Shown: positions 7,958-16,303, numbered from the stretch's first letter. The stretch: DNA of 64,000 bases from Streptomyces sp. CB09001 (GCF_003369795.1 NZ_CP026730.1:4641001-4705000); one strand, 5' to 3'. The notes: generated from the sequence alone by a model not told the origin. Program-made: numbers and translations.

Positions 7958-9202
7958 ATGACGGACGGTAAGCGGCGCAAGGGTCTGGCGGCCGCGTCCG
8001 CACTGCTCGGCGGTGTGCTGGTGCTCTCGGCATGTTCCAGTAGCGACGCCGACACCTCCGGGGGTGGGGACAAGACCTCGCAGGCCGAGGTCGACGAGGC
8101 GGCGGCCAAGAAGACGTCCGAGGCCCAGATCAAGATCACGCCCAAGGGTGGCTCGGACAACGCCTCCATCAACAACTCCGCCGGCGTCACCGTGAGCAAG
8201 GGCACGCTCACCGAGGTGAAGATGACCGCCTCGGACGGCACCGAGGTCAAGGGCGAGATATCCGCCGACAAGACCAGCTGGAAGCCCGGCGGCCAGCTGG
8301 AGCGCGCCACCAAGTACCAGATCACGGCGACCGCGCAGGACTCCGAGGGCCGCGCCGCCCACGAGAACGCGTCGTTCACCACGGTCTCCCCGGAGAACAG
8401 CTTCATCGGGACCTTCACCCCGGACGACGGCAAGACCGTCGGCGTCGGGATGCCCGTGTCGATCAATTTCGACAAGCAGATCACCGACAAGGCCGCCGTC
8501 CAGAAGGGCATCACGGTCAACAGCAGCAGCGGCCAGGAGGTCGCCTGCCACTGGTTCTCCACCCAGCGCATGGACTGCCGCCCCGAGAACTACTGGCAGG
8601 AGGGCTCGACCGTCACCCTCAAGCTGGCGCTCGACGGGGTCGAGGGCGCCGACGGCGTCTACGGCGTCCAGCAGAAGTCGGTCACCTTCAAGATCGGCCG
8701 CAACCAGGTCTCCTACGTCGACGCGAAGACCAAGCAGATGAAGGTCACGCAGGACGGCAAGACGGTCAAGACCATCCCGATCTCGGCCGGCTCCCCGGAG
8801 AACAAGACCTACGAAGGCCAGATGGTGATCTCCGAGAAGTTCAAGGAGACCCGGATGGACGGCTCGACCGTCGGCTTCACCGACGACGACGGCAAGGGCG
8901 AGTACGACATCAAGGACGTGCCCCACGCCATGCGCCTGAGCACCTCCGGCACCTTCATCCACGGCAACTACTGGGGCAAGGGCATCTTCGGCAGCGTCAA
9001 CACCAGCCACGGCTGCGTGGGCCTGGAGGACGCCAAGGGCGCCAACGACCCGAACACGCCGGGCTCCTGGTTCTACGACAACTCGATCATCGGTGACGTG
9101 GTCGTCGTCCAGAACACCGGCGACAAGACCATCGCCCCGGACAACGGCCTCAACGGCTGGAACATGGACTGGGCCCAGTGGAAGGCGGGTTCGGCGGTCT
9201 GA
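7958..9202 (+). CDS. L,D-transpeptidase lipoprotein
   Basis: Cell-wall enzyme predicted to make 3-3 peptidoglycan cross-links outside the membrane. The protein has 414 residues: a basic N-terminus, hydrophobic segment and lipobox ending LVLSAC with acylated Cys26, a Ser/Asp linker, two Ig-like domains at about 50-245 and a YkuD catalytic domain at about 250-385. The catalytic signature is the SHGC at 351-354, with Cys353 as the nucleophile and the partner His in FIHGNYWG. The ATG at 7958 is preferred to ATG 7943 because GGAGAAG lies just ahead of it. The layout is that of the actinobacterial Ldt family with an N-terminal Big domain. A weak SigR-like GGAAC-N19-GTT lies at 7871-7897. Confidence 0.93.
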   Translation: MTDGKRRKGLAAASALLGGVLVLSACSSSDADTSGGGDKTSQAEVDEAAAKKTSEAQIKITPKGGSDNASINNSAGVTVSKGTLTEVKMTASDGTEVKGEISADKTSWKPGGQLERATKYQITATAQDSEGRAAHENASFTTVSPENSFIGTFTPDDGKTVGVGMPVSINFDKQITDKAAVQKGITVNSSSGQEVACHWFSTQRMDCRPENYWQEGSTVTLKLALDGVEGADGVYGVQQKSVTFKIGRNQVSYVDAKTKQMKVTQDGKTVKTIPISAGSPENKTYEGQMVISEKFKETRMDGSTVGFTDDDGKGEYDIKDVPHAMRLSTSGTFIHGNYWGKGIFGSVNTSHGCVGLEDAKGANDPNTPGSWFYDNSIIGDVVVVQNTGDKTIAPDNGLNGWNMDWAQWKAGSAV

Positions 9203-9232
9203 CGGCCCCGGCCCCCTGTTCTCCGAGCCACC

Positions 9233-9270
9233 CAGCGCCTGTCGCCCCCCCCGGGGGGCGGCAGGCGCTG
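9233..9270. terminator. Bidirectional terminator hairpin
   Basis: An 18-bp stem, 9233-9250 with 9253-9270 (one G-T pair), starts CAGCGCCTG and closes on a very tight turn. It sits between the convergent transpeptidase and AhpD-like genes. Confidence 0.85.
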
Positions 9271-9277
9271 TCTCGTT

Positions 9278-9799
9278 TCAGTCCGTGTAGTTCTTCCCCG
9301 GGGGCCGGCCGGGCACCGGCTTGCCGACGAGGGCGACCGGGGTGAACAGGCTGATGTGGCCCAGGGACAGGGTGAGGTGCCAGATCCCGTCGGTGTCGTA
9401 GTGCCGGGACAGCCGGGCGAACAGGTCGTCACTCACCCGGTCCCCGAACGGGTTCGGGGTGAGGACGGCCTCCGCGAGTTCCAGCGCCGCACGCTCGGGA
9501 CCGGTGAAGCAGGGGGCGCTCTGCCAGGTTGCCACGGCCGTGATGCGCCGCTCCTCCTCGCCGGCCTTGCGCAGGGCGTCGGTCGCCGCGACGCCGTGGT
9601 AGGTGCTGCCGATGAGCTGTGCGGTGCGCAGGCGCATCAGAGCGAGGGTGGCCTGCGGGACCGGACCGTTGCGGAGTGCCTTCTGCACGGCCGCGGAGAG
9701 GGCCAGCAACTCCGGGTAGAGCCCGGTGGGGTCGGGCAGGCGCGACCGTGTCCGGTCCTGCCCCGCGGTGGTGGTCGTCGTGTCCTCGGTGGTGGTCAT
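9278..9799 (-). CDS. AhpD-like carboxymuconolactone decarboxylase family protein without redox cysteines
   Basis: A 173-residue protein with the AhpD/CMD helical fold. The core reads MRLRTAQLIGSTYHGVAA, where active AhpD-like proteins have CxxC. Here Ser65 and His68 replace the two cysteines, so thiol peroxidase chemistry is unlikely. Start ATG 9799 is preceded by GAGGAG; the longer open frame upstream runs through intergenic DNA. It is divergent from an ECF41-type sigma gene, the standard partner of CMD genes in that sigma group. A degenerate ECF41-like promoter faces it. The role may be binding or conversion of a small ligand sensed by the sigma system. Confidence 0.82.
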   Translation of the reverse strand: MTTTEDTTTTTAGQDRTRSRLPDPTGLYPELLALSAAVQKALRNGPVPQATLALMRLRTAQLIGSTYHGVAATDALRKAGEEERRITAVATWQSAPCFTGPERAALELAEAVLTPNPFGDRVSDDLFARLSRHYDTDGIWHLTLSLGHISLFTPVALVGKPVPGRPPGKNYTD

Positions 9800-9846
9800 G
9801 GCGGAGTCGCTCCTCGGAGTCGGTTCGGACGTCGTTCCACCTCTCC

Positions 9847-9873
9847 GACACCCTGGCGGCCCGAAGTGTGAGC
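9847..9873 (-). promoter_or_regulatory. Degenerate ECF41-like promoter for the AhpD-like gene
   Basis: Read on the minus strand: GCTCACA, 16 bases, TGTC. Against TGTCACA-N16-CGTC it keeps 5 of 7 bases in the -35 element, 3 of 4 in the -10 element and the exact spacing. It lies about 50 bp before the start codon. Confidence 0.45.
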
Positions 9874-9904
9874 CCCCGTCCCGGACCGGGGGTTCCGGCC
9901 CGCA

Positions 9905-9931
9905 TGTCACACATGGCCGCGCTGTCGCGTC
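9905..9931 (+). promoter_or_regulatory. ECF41-type autoregulatory promoter
   Basis: TGTCACA (9905-9911), 16 bases, CGTC (9928-9931). This is the promoter I recall for ECF41/SigJ sigma factors and lies about 50 bp before the sigma gene, which implies autoregulation. Confidence 0.7.
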
Positions 9932-9981
9932 GTAGGGGGGTGAGGACACGCGCGCACGCGGCAGAAGGAGCGTCGGAAGCA

Positions 9982-10896
9982 ATGACCACCCGATCCGCGC
10001 CGGTCACCGGCGAGCGGCGGCAACTGATCAACGTGGCCTACCGGATGCTCGGCTCGCTGGCCGACGCGGAGGACGCCGTCCAGGAGGCGTACGCCCGCTG
10101 GTACGCGATGCCGGCGGGCCGGCGGGAGGCCGTCGGGACCCCGGGGGCCTGGCTCACCACGGTCGTCAGCCGGGTCTGCCTCAACCACCTGCGTTCCGCC
10201 CGGGCCCGGCGGGAGCACTACGTGGGGCAGTGGCTCCCCGAGCCGCTGGCCGACCCCGCCGAGCGGAACGCCGCACGGACCCCCGGTATCGCTTCCGACC
10301 CGGCCGATCTGATCACCCTCGACGAGTCGGTCGGCATGGCCTTCCTGGTCGTCCTGGACTCGATGTCCCCGGCCCAGCGGGTCGCCTTCGTCCTCCACGA
10401 CGTCTTCCGCTATCCGTTCCCCGAGGTGGCCAGGATCGTCGGCCGCACGCCCGCCGCTTGCCGTCGGCTGGCCTCCACGGCGCGCCGGGGGATCCGCACC
10501 GCACGGGAGTCCGCCGCCACGTCGACGGCCGAGGACGCGGCCGTCGTACGCGATCTCAAGCGGGCCTGGGAGACCAACGACGTCGATGCGCTCATCCGGC
10601 TCCTCGACCCCGAGGCGACCGCGGTCGGCGACGGAGGCGGCGTGGTGCGCGCCCTGGAGCACCCAGTGCGGGGCAGCGAGCGGATCGTGCGCGGCCTGCT
10701 GCACTTCGGCCCGCGGCAGTCCGGGCAGACGCTGCTCGAACGCACGGTCAACGGGCGGCCGGGACTGGTCGGTTGCCAGGACGGCGCGGTCGTGACGGTG
10801 TACTCCTTCGGCGTCTCGGACCACCGCGTCCGCCACCTGTGGGCGATGCGCAACCCCGAGAAGCTCCGCTCCTGGACGACGGCCCCGGCCGCGTGA
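9982..10896 (+). CDS. ECF41 group RNA polymerase sigma factor (SigJ-like) with SnoaL-like C-terminal domain
   Basis: A 304-residue alternative sigma factor. Region 2 is at about 12-75 and region 4 at about 118-170. A fused SnoaL/NTF2-like domain (about 185-300) regulates the sigma in place of an anti-sigma factor. The group signatures are all visible: WLPEP at 84-88 in the linker, DGGG at 217-220 and NGRPG at 257-261. ATG 9982 has GAAGGAG upstream. It is divergent from a CMD family gene, as is typical of ECF41 loci, and has a consensus self promoter. Its expected targets are CMD, oxidoreductase or epimerase genes; the NmrA-like gene at 16465 is a candidate. Confidence 0.93.
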   Translation: MTTRSAPVTGERRQLINVAYRMLGSLADAEDAVQEAYARWYAMPAGRREAVGTPGAWLTTVVSRVCLNHLRSARARREHYVGQWLPEPLADPAERNAARTPGIASDPADLITLDESVGMAFLVVLDSMSPAQRVAFVLHDVFRYPFPEVARIVGRTPAACRRLASTARRGIRTARESAATSTAEDAAVVRDLKRAWETNDVDALIRLLDPEATAVGDGGGVVRALEHPVRGSERIVRGLLHFGPRQSGQTLLERTVNGRPGLVGCQDGAVVTVYSFGVSDHRVRHLWAMRNPEKLRSWTTAPAA

Positions 10897-10926
10897 GCCG
10901 GGGAGGCCGGGCGGGACGGTGCCCGG

Positions 10927-11709
10927 TCACGTGGCCAGGTCGAGCCACTCCCCGACGGCCAGTACGTGTGCGCGCCGCCCGGCGTACGCGCGGAACCCGG
11001 CCTCCGGGTCGGCCACCTCGACGTAGCCTGCGATCTTGTCCGGCTGCTCCGGCTCGTAGTGGATCGGCACCGCGTACCGGCCGTCGAGGATCTCCGCCAC
11101 CGCGGCGGCCTGCCTCGGGTCCAGCGCGGCGGGCACCGGGCTCGGGGGCTGCAGGTGCGGTGCGTCGACCACGGCGCCGTTGGCGGGCAGGAACACCGCG
11201 TCGAACGGGCTGAACCGGCGCGCGACCAGCCACCAGAAGCCGTGGAACATCGTGTCGCCGCCGTGGAAGATCCGCTGCCCGTCGGCCTCCACCACCCAGT
11301 TCACCTGCGGGTCGCCCAGCCCGTCCACGGCGGGGACCGCCGTGACGCGGAACGGCCCGAGGTCGCGCGTGGACCAGACGTCCACGGCCTCGGCCGCCAG
11401 CCGGTGCCGGACCAGCTCGCGCTCGGCCAGGAGGGTCGTCACGTTGTCCACGTCGTCGCCGTGACCGGTCGCCGGCCGCAGCACCGGCGCGCCCGGCGTC
11501 AGCACGTCCGCGAGGGCGGACGCGTCGGTGTGGTCCCGGTGCAGGTGGGTGACGAGTGCGGCGGACGCCCTCCCATCCGGCACCGCCACGTTCTCGCCGG
11601 GCTTCCACCCCGTGAACAGCGGCGTGAGGTCCCGTACGTAGTCGATCACCAGCCGCTCGCCGCCCGCCTCGACCTCCAGTCCGGCCCAGCCCAGTCGTCG
11701 CACCCGCAT
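10927..11709 (-). CDS. MBL-fold metallo-hydrolase
   Basis: A 260-residue cytosolic metallo-beta-lactamase fold hydrolase of the UlaG/UPF0173-like branch. The metal signature THLHRDHTD (HxHxDH) is at about residues 54-62, and later ligands are in IFHGGDTMFHG and VPIHYEP. The substrate is unknown; relatives include lactonases and phosphodiesterases. AAGGAG precedes the ATG. It is divergent from a TetR gene, and the intergenic perfect inverted repeat makes it the likely target of that repressor. Confidence 0.87.
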   Translation of the reverse strand: MRVRRLGWAGLEVEAGGERLVIDYVRDLTPLFTGWKPGENVAVPDGRASAALVTHLHRDHTDASALADVLTPGAPVLRPATGHGDDVDNVTTLLAERELVRHRLAAEAVDVWSTRDLGPFRVTAVPAVDGLGDPQVNWVVEADGQRIFHGGDTMFHGFWWLVARRFSPFDAVFLPANGAVVDAPHLQPPSPVPAALDPRQAAAVAEILDGRYAVPIHYEPEQPDKIAGYVEVADPEAGFRAYAGRRAHVLAVGEWLDLAT

Positions 11710-11755
11710 CCCGCACTCCTTCGTTCCGGCTTCGTTCCGGTGGAGCTCAGGACGT

Positions 11756-11801
11756 TAGCGTACGGGCGTTCGCTAAATCAATAGCGAACGCCCGTACGCT
11801 A
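11756..11801. promoter_or_regulatory. Perfect 20-bp inverted repeat, double TetR operator
   Basis: Arms 11756-11775 and 11782-11801 are exact reverse complements separated by AATCAA. Each arm is itself an imperfect dyad (AGCG...CGCT, 7 of 9 pairs), so the element may hold two operator copies head to head. It covers the start region of both divergent genes; TATAGT at 11800-11805 is a likely -10 box for the TetR gene. Confidence 0.8.
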
Positions 11802-11811
11802 TAGTGCTCGT

Positions 11812-12414
11812 ATGTCACCACGTCGCTCAGCGGCCGAAGCGCAGGCCACCCGGGGCCGGATCCTCGGCCGTGCCGCCGAGATCGCCTCCGAGGAAGGGCT
11901 GGACGGCATCACCATCGGCCGGCTCGCCGAGGAGCTGGAGATGAGCAAGTCCGGGGTGCACAAGCACTTCGGCACCAAGGAGACGCTGCAGATCTCCACG
12001 CTGGACAAGGCGTTCGTGGACTTCTGGCACCGCGTGGTCGAGCCGGTGCTGGGCGAGCCGCCGGGCCTGCGGCGGCTGCGCGCGGTGTGCGCCAACTCCG
12101 TGGGCTACCTGGAAGAACCGCTGCTGCCCGGCGGCTGCCTGATGACCGCGGCACTCTCCGAGTACGACGGCCGCCCCGGCCGGGTCCGCGACGCCGTGGC
12201 GGAGGTGTGGTCGCGCTGGCGGGAGCAGCTGCGGGCGGACCTGGCCACGGCGGTGGACGACGGCGAGTTGCCCGCAGGCTTCGACGTCGACCAGGCGCTG
12301 TTCGAGATCGTCGCGGCCGGGCTGGCGCTCAACGCGGCCATGCAGCTCCAGCACGACCGGACGGCCGCGGACCGGGCCCGCCGCGCGATCGAACGGGCCC
12401 TGGACCAGTCCTGA
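11812..12414 (+). CDS. TetR family transcriptional regulator
   Basis: A 200-residue repressor. The N-terminal helix-turn-helix at about 15-60 includes TIGRLAEELEMSKSGVHKHF. The ligand domain has the TetR_C_6-like pattern GGCLMTAALSEYDGRPG. There is no SD ahead of the ATG; the probable -10 box TATAGT ends 6 bp before the start, which implies a leaderless mRNA. The promoter overlaps the perfect inverted repeat, so it is probably autorepressed and also represses the divergent metallo-hydrolase. Confidence 0.9.
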   Translation: MSPRRSAAEAQATRGRILGRAAEIASEEGLDGITIGRLAEELEMSKSGVHKHFGTKETLQISTLDKAFVDFWHRVVEPVLGEPPGLRRLRAVCANSVGYLEEPLLPGGCLMTAALSEYDGRPGRVRDAVAEVWSRWREQLRADLATAVDDGELPAGFDVDQALFEIVAAGLALNAAMQLQHDRTAADRARRAIERALDQS

Positions 12415-12420
12415 CCGTCG

Positions 12421-12834
12421 TCACCGACTGCTCCGGACCGCCGGGGCGGCGGGCGCCCGGACGTCGTCGAGCGGCGGCTCTCCCGCCAGCTCGCACCAGA
12501 CCGTCTTGCGGTCCCCGTGCTGCTCCACGCCCCACCGCAGCGCCAGCGCGTCGAGGAGGGCGAGGCCGCGCCCGGACTCGTCGGCGACACCGGCCGGTCC
12601 GGTGAGCAGGGGCAGGGCGCGCGGGTCGGGGTCGGTGACCTCCACGCGCGTGTGGCCGGTGGGCAGTACGGCGACGCCGACGGTCGCGGGGGTGCCCGCG
12701 CCCACGTGGTCGATGACGTTCGTCAGCAACTCGGTCACGCACAGGCGGACGTCGTGGTCGTAACGGTGGAGAAGGCGGCGCACCTCCGGTACGGCCTCCG
12801 GCGTGGCGAGCAGGCTCAGTTCCCAGGTCGTCAC
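12421..12834 (-). CDS. ATP-binding regulatory protein (HATPase_c, RsbW/SpoIIAB-like)
   Basis: A 137-residue stand-alone GHKL ATPase domain of the type abundant in Streptomyces. The N box is RLCVTELLTNVIDHVG and the G box is DESGRGLALLDALALRWG. Such proteins act as anti-sigma-like kinases or partners of XRE/DUF397 regulators. The GTG start at 12834 overlaps the stop of the preceding 72-residue gene (GTGA), so the two are translationally coupled. The longer in-frame extension upstream is the antisense of nothing conserved and is not used. Together with the divergent XRE and DUF397 genes it forms a typical whiJ/abaA-like locus. Confidence 0.85.
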   Translation of the reverse strand: MTTWELSLLATPEAVPEVRRLLHRYDHDVRLCVTELLTNVIDHVGAGTPATVGVAVLPTGHTRVEVTDPDPRALPLLTGPAGVADESGRGLALLDALALRWGVEQHGDRKTVWCELAGEPPLDDVRAPAAPAVRSSR

Positions 12835-13049
12835 GGCGCCGCCCGACGCAGGACCGCGGCGAGCGCACGGGCGGTGGCGGCGTTGCAGTTGCCGAGCGAG
12901 ACGAGACCGGCGGGCGGGGCGTACGCGCCGGCGAACGTCGGCAGGTCCAGACCGAGGGAGGGGAGGGCGATGCCGTGCAGGGCGAGGGCGGCGCGGAGCT
13001 CCTCCACGCAGCGGGGCATGTCGTCCTGCGGACGGGGCGGTTGGGTCAT
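12831..13049 (-). CDS. Small conserved hypothetical protein coupled to the ATPase
   Basis: A 72-residue cytosolic protein (MTQPPRPQDDMPRCVEEL at the start) with no recognised domain. AAAGGTG lies ahead of ATG 13049. Its stop overlaps the start of the ATPase gene by 4 bp. Small proteins of this kind recur in Streptomyces XRE/DUF397/ATPase loci; function unknown. Confidence 0.72.
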   Translation of the reverse strand: MTQPPRPQDDMPRCVEELRAALALHGIALPSLGLDLPTFAGAYAPPAGLVSLGNCNAATARALAAVLRRAAP

Positions 13050-13164
13050 GAACGGGCACCTTTCCGTGTGCGCTCTGCGACGAACGCCTCACACAGTGAC
13101 GTTTGGCGCCCTACCGTGAAAGGGATCTCGCGTCGGCAGCCCGGAGTGCGGAAGGAGTTGTGCG

Positions 13165-14037
13165 GTGGCACAGCGCAAGGACATCGACGGTTCGACGAGC
13201 GTCCCGACCTTCTACGGCAAGGAGTTGAGGTACCAGCGGGAGCGGGCCGGACTGTCGCTGGAGGCGCTGGTCGAGGGCAGCTTCTACGGCAAGTCGCACC
13301 TGAGCGACATCGAACGCGGCGAGCGGCGCATGCCGTTGGACCTGGCCCGGCACGCGGACCAGGTGCTGGGGACGGACGGGTTCTTCGAGCGGCGCTGCGA
13401 GGATGTGCGGAAGGCGCGGCGGGGAGGCCATGCCGAGTACTTCGTGGACGTCGCGGAGATGGAGAAGCGCGCGCAGGAGATCGAGGAGTGGGACCCGACG
13501 CTCATCCCGGGGCCACTACAACTGGCGCCGTACATCAGGGCTGTCGTGCTGGCCGCTCACCCATCGGACTCGGAGGAGACGGTGGCCGGGAAAATCGAGG
13601 CGCGGCGATCACGAGCGTGGCTCTTCGAGGACCGGCAGGCACCCGAAAGTTGGCTCGTGCTGCACGAGTCGGTTCTGCGGCAACCGATCATTCCGCCCGA
13701 CACGATGGCCGACCAGCTCGCTCATATCGCCGAGGTGGCACGCGAGCGCCGGACCGTTCCGCAGATCCTTCCGCTGAATTCAGGCGCCCACCCCTTCATG
13801 ATGGGCACGACAAGGTTCATGACCTTTGCCGATGCCCCGCCGGTCATGTACACGGAGGGGATGTACAGCGGGCAATTGGTCGATGATCCGGGGCTCGTGA
13901 GGCAGTATGCGAAGGCGTACGGTCGTCTCAGGGCCGCAGCGCTTCCTCCCGAACCGTCCCTCAAGCTCATTGAGCAAGCAGCAGAGGACTACCGAAATGG
14001 CAAGTACCCGGAGCGTTTCCTGGGTGGCATGGCGTAA
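13165..14037 (+). CDS. XRE family regulator with DUF5753 domain
   Basis: A 290-residue regulator. The N-terminal Cro/C1 helix-turn-helix is at about 18-72 (LSLEALVEGSFYGKSHLSDIERG, a variant of the usual family) and a DUF5753 domain covers about 95-280. GTG 13165 has GAAGGAG upstream. It belongs to the WhiJ-like family; Streptomyces genomes carry dozens next to a DUF397 gene, and some influence development and antibiotic production. The DUF397 gene overlaps its 3' end by 41 bp. Codons in this gene are somewhat less GC-biased than those of its neighbours, which fits accessory DNA. Confidence 0.9.
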   Translation: MAQRKDIDGSTSVPTFYGKELRYQRERAGLSLEALVEGSFYGKSHLSDIERGERRMPLDLARHADQVLGTDGFFERRCEDVRKARRGGHAEYFVDVAEMEKRAQEIEEWDPTLIPGPLQLAPYIRAVVLAAHPSDSEETVAGKIEARRSRAWLFEDRQAPESWLVLHESVLRQPIIPPDTMADQLAHIAEVARERRTVPQILPLNSGAHPFMMGTTRFMTFADAPPVMYTEGMYSGQLVDDPGLVRQYAKAYGRLRAAALPPEPSLKLIEQAAEDYRNGKYPERFLGGMA

Positions 14038-14224
14038 GAGCAGCTACAGCAACGGTGACGGCGGCCACTGCGTCGAGGTCGCCGACGGCATCCCCGGCCT
14101 CGTCCCCGTCCGGGACTCCAAGGTCTCCCCCGACGACGACGGGAACGGCCCCGTCCTCCTCCTCACCGCCCGCGCCTGGGCACCCTTCGTCACCGCGCTG
14201 AGCCGGGGCACGCTCACGGCGTGA
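13997..14224 (+). CDS. DUF397 domain protein
   Basis: A 75-residue small regulatory partner with the family signature WRKSSYSNGDGGHCVEVA followed by VPVRDSK and a C-terminal WAPFV. ATG 13997 lies inside the upstream XRE gene, giving a 41-bp overlap, with AGAGGA as SD. DUF397 proteins are encoded next to XRE-DUF5753 regulators and are thought to modulate them. Its last 11 bp overlap the 3' end of the convergent regulator gene. Confidence 0.92.
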   Translation: MASTRSVSWVAWRKSSYSNGDGGHCVEVADGIPGLVPVRDSKVSPDDDGNGPVLLLTARAWAPFVTALSRGTLTA

Positions 14225-15095
14225 CCGAGGTCGCCGCCGCGTCCGTCCCCCAGCTCGCCAGCAGGCGCAGTGCGTCCGCCGACGGGGAGCCGGGCTCCGC
14301 GTGGTACGTGATGAAGGCCTGCTCGTCGTCGTCGACCAGGCGGAACGTCTCGAAGGACAGGGTCAGGTCGCCGACCAGCGGGTGCCGCATCCGCTTGACG
14401 CCGTAGCTCTTCTCCTTGACGTCGTGCGTGGCCCACAGGCGGCGGAACTCCTCGCTCTTCACGGAGAGTTCCCCGACGAGCGCGGACAGTCGCGGGTCGT
14501 CCGGGTGCCGGCCCGCGTCCATGCGCAGGAAGCTGACCATGTCGTACGCCTTCTGGTCCCAGTCGACGAACAGCTCGCGGTAGTCCGGGTTCAGGAAGAC
14601 CAGCCGCGCCCAGTTCCGCTCGGCGGCCGGGAGCTTGCCCCAGTCGCCGAAGAGGGCCGCCGCCATCCGGTTCCAGGCGAGGATCTCCGAGCGGCGGCCG
14701 GTCACGTATGCCGGAACCGTGTCGATCGACTCCAGGAGCTGGAGCAGCGCCACCCGCACCGGTCGCTGCTGGCTCCGGCCCGCCGACGGCCGCCTGCGCT
14801 GCTGCTTCGGCTTCGCCAGGTGCGTCAGGTGCGCCTGCTCCGCGTCGGTCAGCCGCAGCGCCCGGGCGATGGCGTCCAGGACCTCCGCCGACACGTTCTG
14901 CCCGTTGCCCTGCTCAAGGCGTGTGTAGTACGCCACCGACACCCCGGCCAGCTGCGCCAGCTCCTCGCGCCGCAGCCCGGGCACCCGGCGCTGCCGCCCG
15001 TACGACTCCAGGCCCACGTCCTCCGGCTTCAGCCGAGCCCGCCGGGTGCGCAGGAACTCGCTCAGTTCGGCCCGCCGGTCAAGCTGTCCGTCCAT
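14214..15095 (-). CDS. Helix-turn-helix regulator, MmyB-like ligand domain
   Basis: A 293-residue XRE-type regulator. The HTH is at about 30-85 ([21 protein letters not shown]), and a MmyB-like ligand-binding domain follows (about 105-285) with [14 protein letters not shown] and [18 protein letters not shown]. Relatives usually control the divergently transcribed oxidoreductase gene and may bind a fatty-acid-like ligand. Here the divergent gene is a zinc alcohol dehydrogenase, and the shared promoter region holds three copies of a 12-mer. The 3' end overlaps the DUF397 gene by 11 bp. Confidence 0.9.
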   Translation of the reverse strand: MDGQLDRRAELSEFLRTRRARLKPEDVGLESYGRQRRVPGLRREELAQLAGVSVAYYTRLEQGNGQNVSAEVLDAIARALRLTDAEQAHLTHLAKPKQQRRRPSAGRSQQRPVRVALLQLLESIDTVPAYVTGRRSEILAWNRMAAALFGDWGKLPAAERNWARLVFLNPDYRELFVDWDQKAYDMVSFLRMDAGRHPDDPRLSALVGELSVKSEEFRRLWATHDVKEKSYGVKRMRHPLVGDLTLSFETFRLVDDDEQAFITYHAEPGSPSADALRLLASWGTDAAATSVTP

Positions 15096-15120
15096 GCTTC
15101 CAGTATCACCGCACGTATTC

Positions 15121-15176
15121 CCGGTCGTACGCCTACGAGCCTGTCCCCGTCGGTAGTACGCACGCCGGTCGTACGC
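15121..15176. repeat. Three copies of CCGGTCGTACGC in a divergent promoter region
   Basis: Exact copies lie at 15121-15132 and 15165-15176, and a variant (CGGTAGTACGC) lies at 15151-15161. They sit between the MmyB-type regulator and the alcohol dehydrogenase and are probably operator sites for that regulator. Confidence 0.55.
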
Positions 15177-15262
15177 AAAGCCGTGGTCTGGGTGGATCCG
15201 CAGGTCGCAGGCAGGGTGGAAGCATCACCCAGTCACGTCAAGAGAATCCCGGAGAACCCGGC

Positions 15263-16303
15263 ATGACCACTGTCGCCGCGTACGCAGCACCCGCCGCCAA
15301 GGCACCGCTGGAGCGCACCACCATCGAGCGGCGCGAGGTGCGTGAGCACGACGTCCTGATCGACATCAAGTTCGCCGGCATCTGCCACTCCGACATCCAC
15401 CAGGTCCGCGAGGGCTGGGGCGAGGCCATCTTCCCGATGGTGCCCGGCCACGAGATCGCGGGTGTCGTCGAGGCCGTCGGCCCCGGCGTCACCAAGTTCG
15501 CCGTCGGCGACCGGGTGGGCGTCGGCTGCATGGTCGACTCCTGCCGCGAGTGCGAGAACTGCAAGGCCGGCCGCGAGCAGTACTGCACGGGCGGCAACGT
15601 GATGACGTACAACGGCATCGGCAAGGACGGCGAGCCCACCTACGGCGGCTACTCCGAGAAGGTCGTCGTCGACGAGAACTTCGTCCTCGGCATCCCCGAG
15701 GGCATCTCCCTGGACGAGGCCGCGCCCCTGCTGTGCGCCGGCATCACCACGTACTCCCCGCTCAGGCGCTGGAACGCGGGCCCCGGCAAGAAGGTCGCCG
15801 TCGTCGGCCTGGGCGGCCTCGGCCACATGGCCGTCAAGCTCGCGCACGCCCTGGGCGCCGAGGTGACCGTGCTCTCGCAGTCCCTGCGCAAGAAGGACGA
15901 CGGCCTGAAGCTGGGCGCCGACCACTACTACGCCACCAGCGACCCGGCCACCTTCGAGCAGCTGGCGGGCACCTTCGACCTGATCGTCTCCACGGTCTCC
16001 GCGCCGCTCGACTTCGCCGCCTACCTGGGACTGCTGAAGACGGAGGGCACGCTGGCCAACGTCGGCGCCCCCGAGGAGCCCGTCTCCCTCAACCTGTTCG
16101 CGCTGCTCGGCGGCGGCAAGTCCCTGACCGGCTCCATGATCGGCGGCATCGCCGAGACCCAGGAGATGCTGGACTTCTGCGCGGAGCACGGCATCGGCGC
16201 CGAGATCGAGCTGATCGCCGCGTCCGAGGTCAACGAGGCCTACGAGCGGGTGCTCGCGAGTGACGTGCGGTACCGCTTCGTGATCGACACCGCGACGATC
16301 TGA
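15263..16303 (+). CDS. Zinc-dependent alcohol dehydrogenase (CAD/YahK-like)
   Basis: NADP(H)-dependent medium-chain dehydrogenase/reductase, 346 residues, acting on aldehydes and primary alcohols in the cytoplasm. Catalytic zinc ligands are Cys41 (GICHSD) and His63-Glu64 (GHE). Structural zinc ligands are Cys94, 97, 100 and 108 ([15 protein letters not shown]). The Rossmann motif is [21 protein letters not shown] precedes the ATG. The sequence resembles YahK/AdhA type cinnamyl-alcohol-dehydrogenase-like enzymes. It is divergent from an MmyB-type regulator that probably controls it. Confidence 0.92.
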   Translation: MTTVAAYAAPAAKAPLERTTIERREVREHDVLIDIKFAGICHSDIHQVREGWGEAIFPMVPGHEIAGVVEAVGPGVTKFAVGDRVGVGCMVDSCRECENCKAGREQYCTGGNVMTYNGIGKDGEPTYGGYSEKVVVDENFVLGIPEGISLDEAAPLLCAGITTYSPLRRWNAGPGKKVAVVGLGGLGHMAVKLAHALGAEVTVLSQSLRKKDDGLKLGADHYYATSDPATFEQLAGTFDLIVSTVSAPLDFAAYLGLLKTEGTLANVGAPEEPVSLNLFALLGGGKSLTGSMIGGIAETQEMLDFCAEHGIGAEIELIAASEVNEAYERVLASDVRYRFVIDTATI

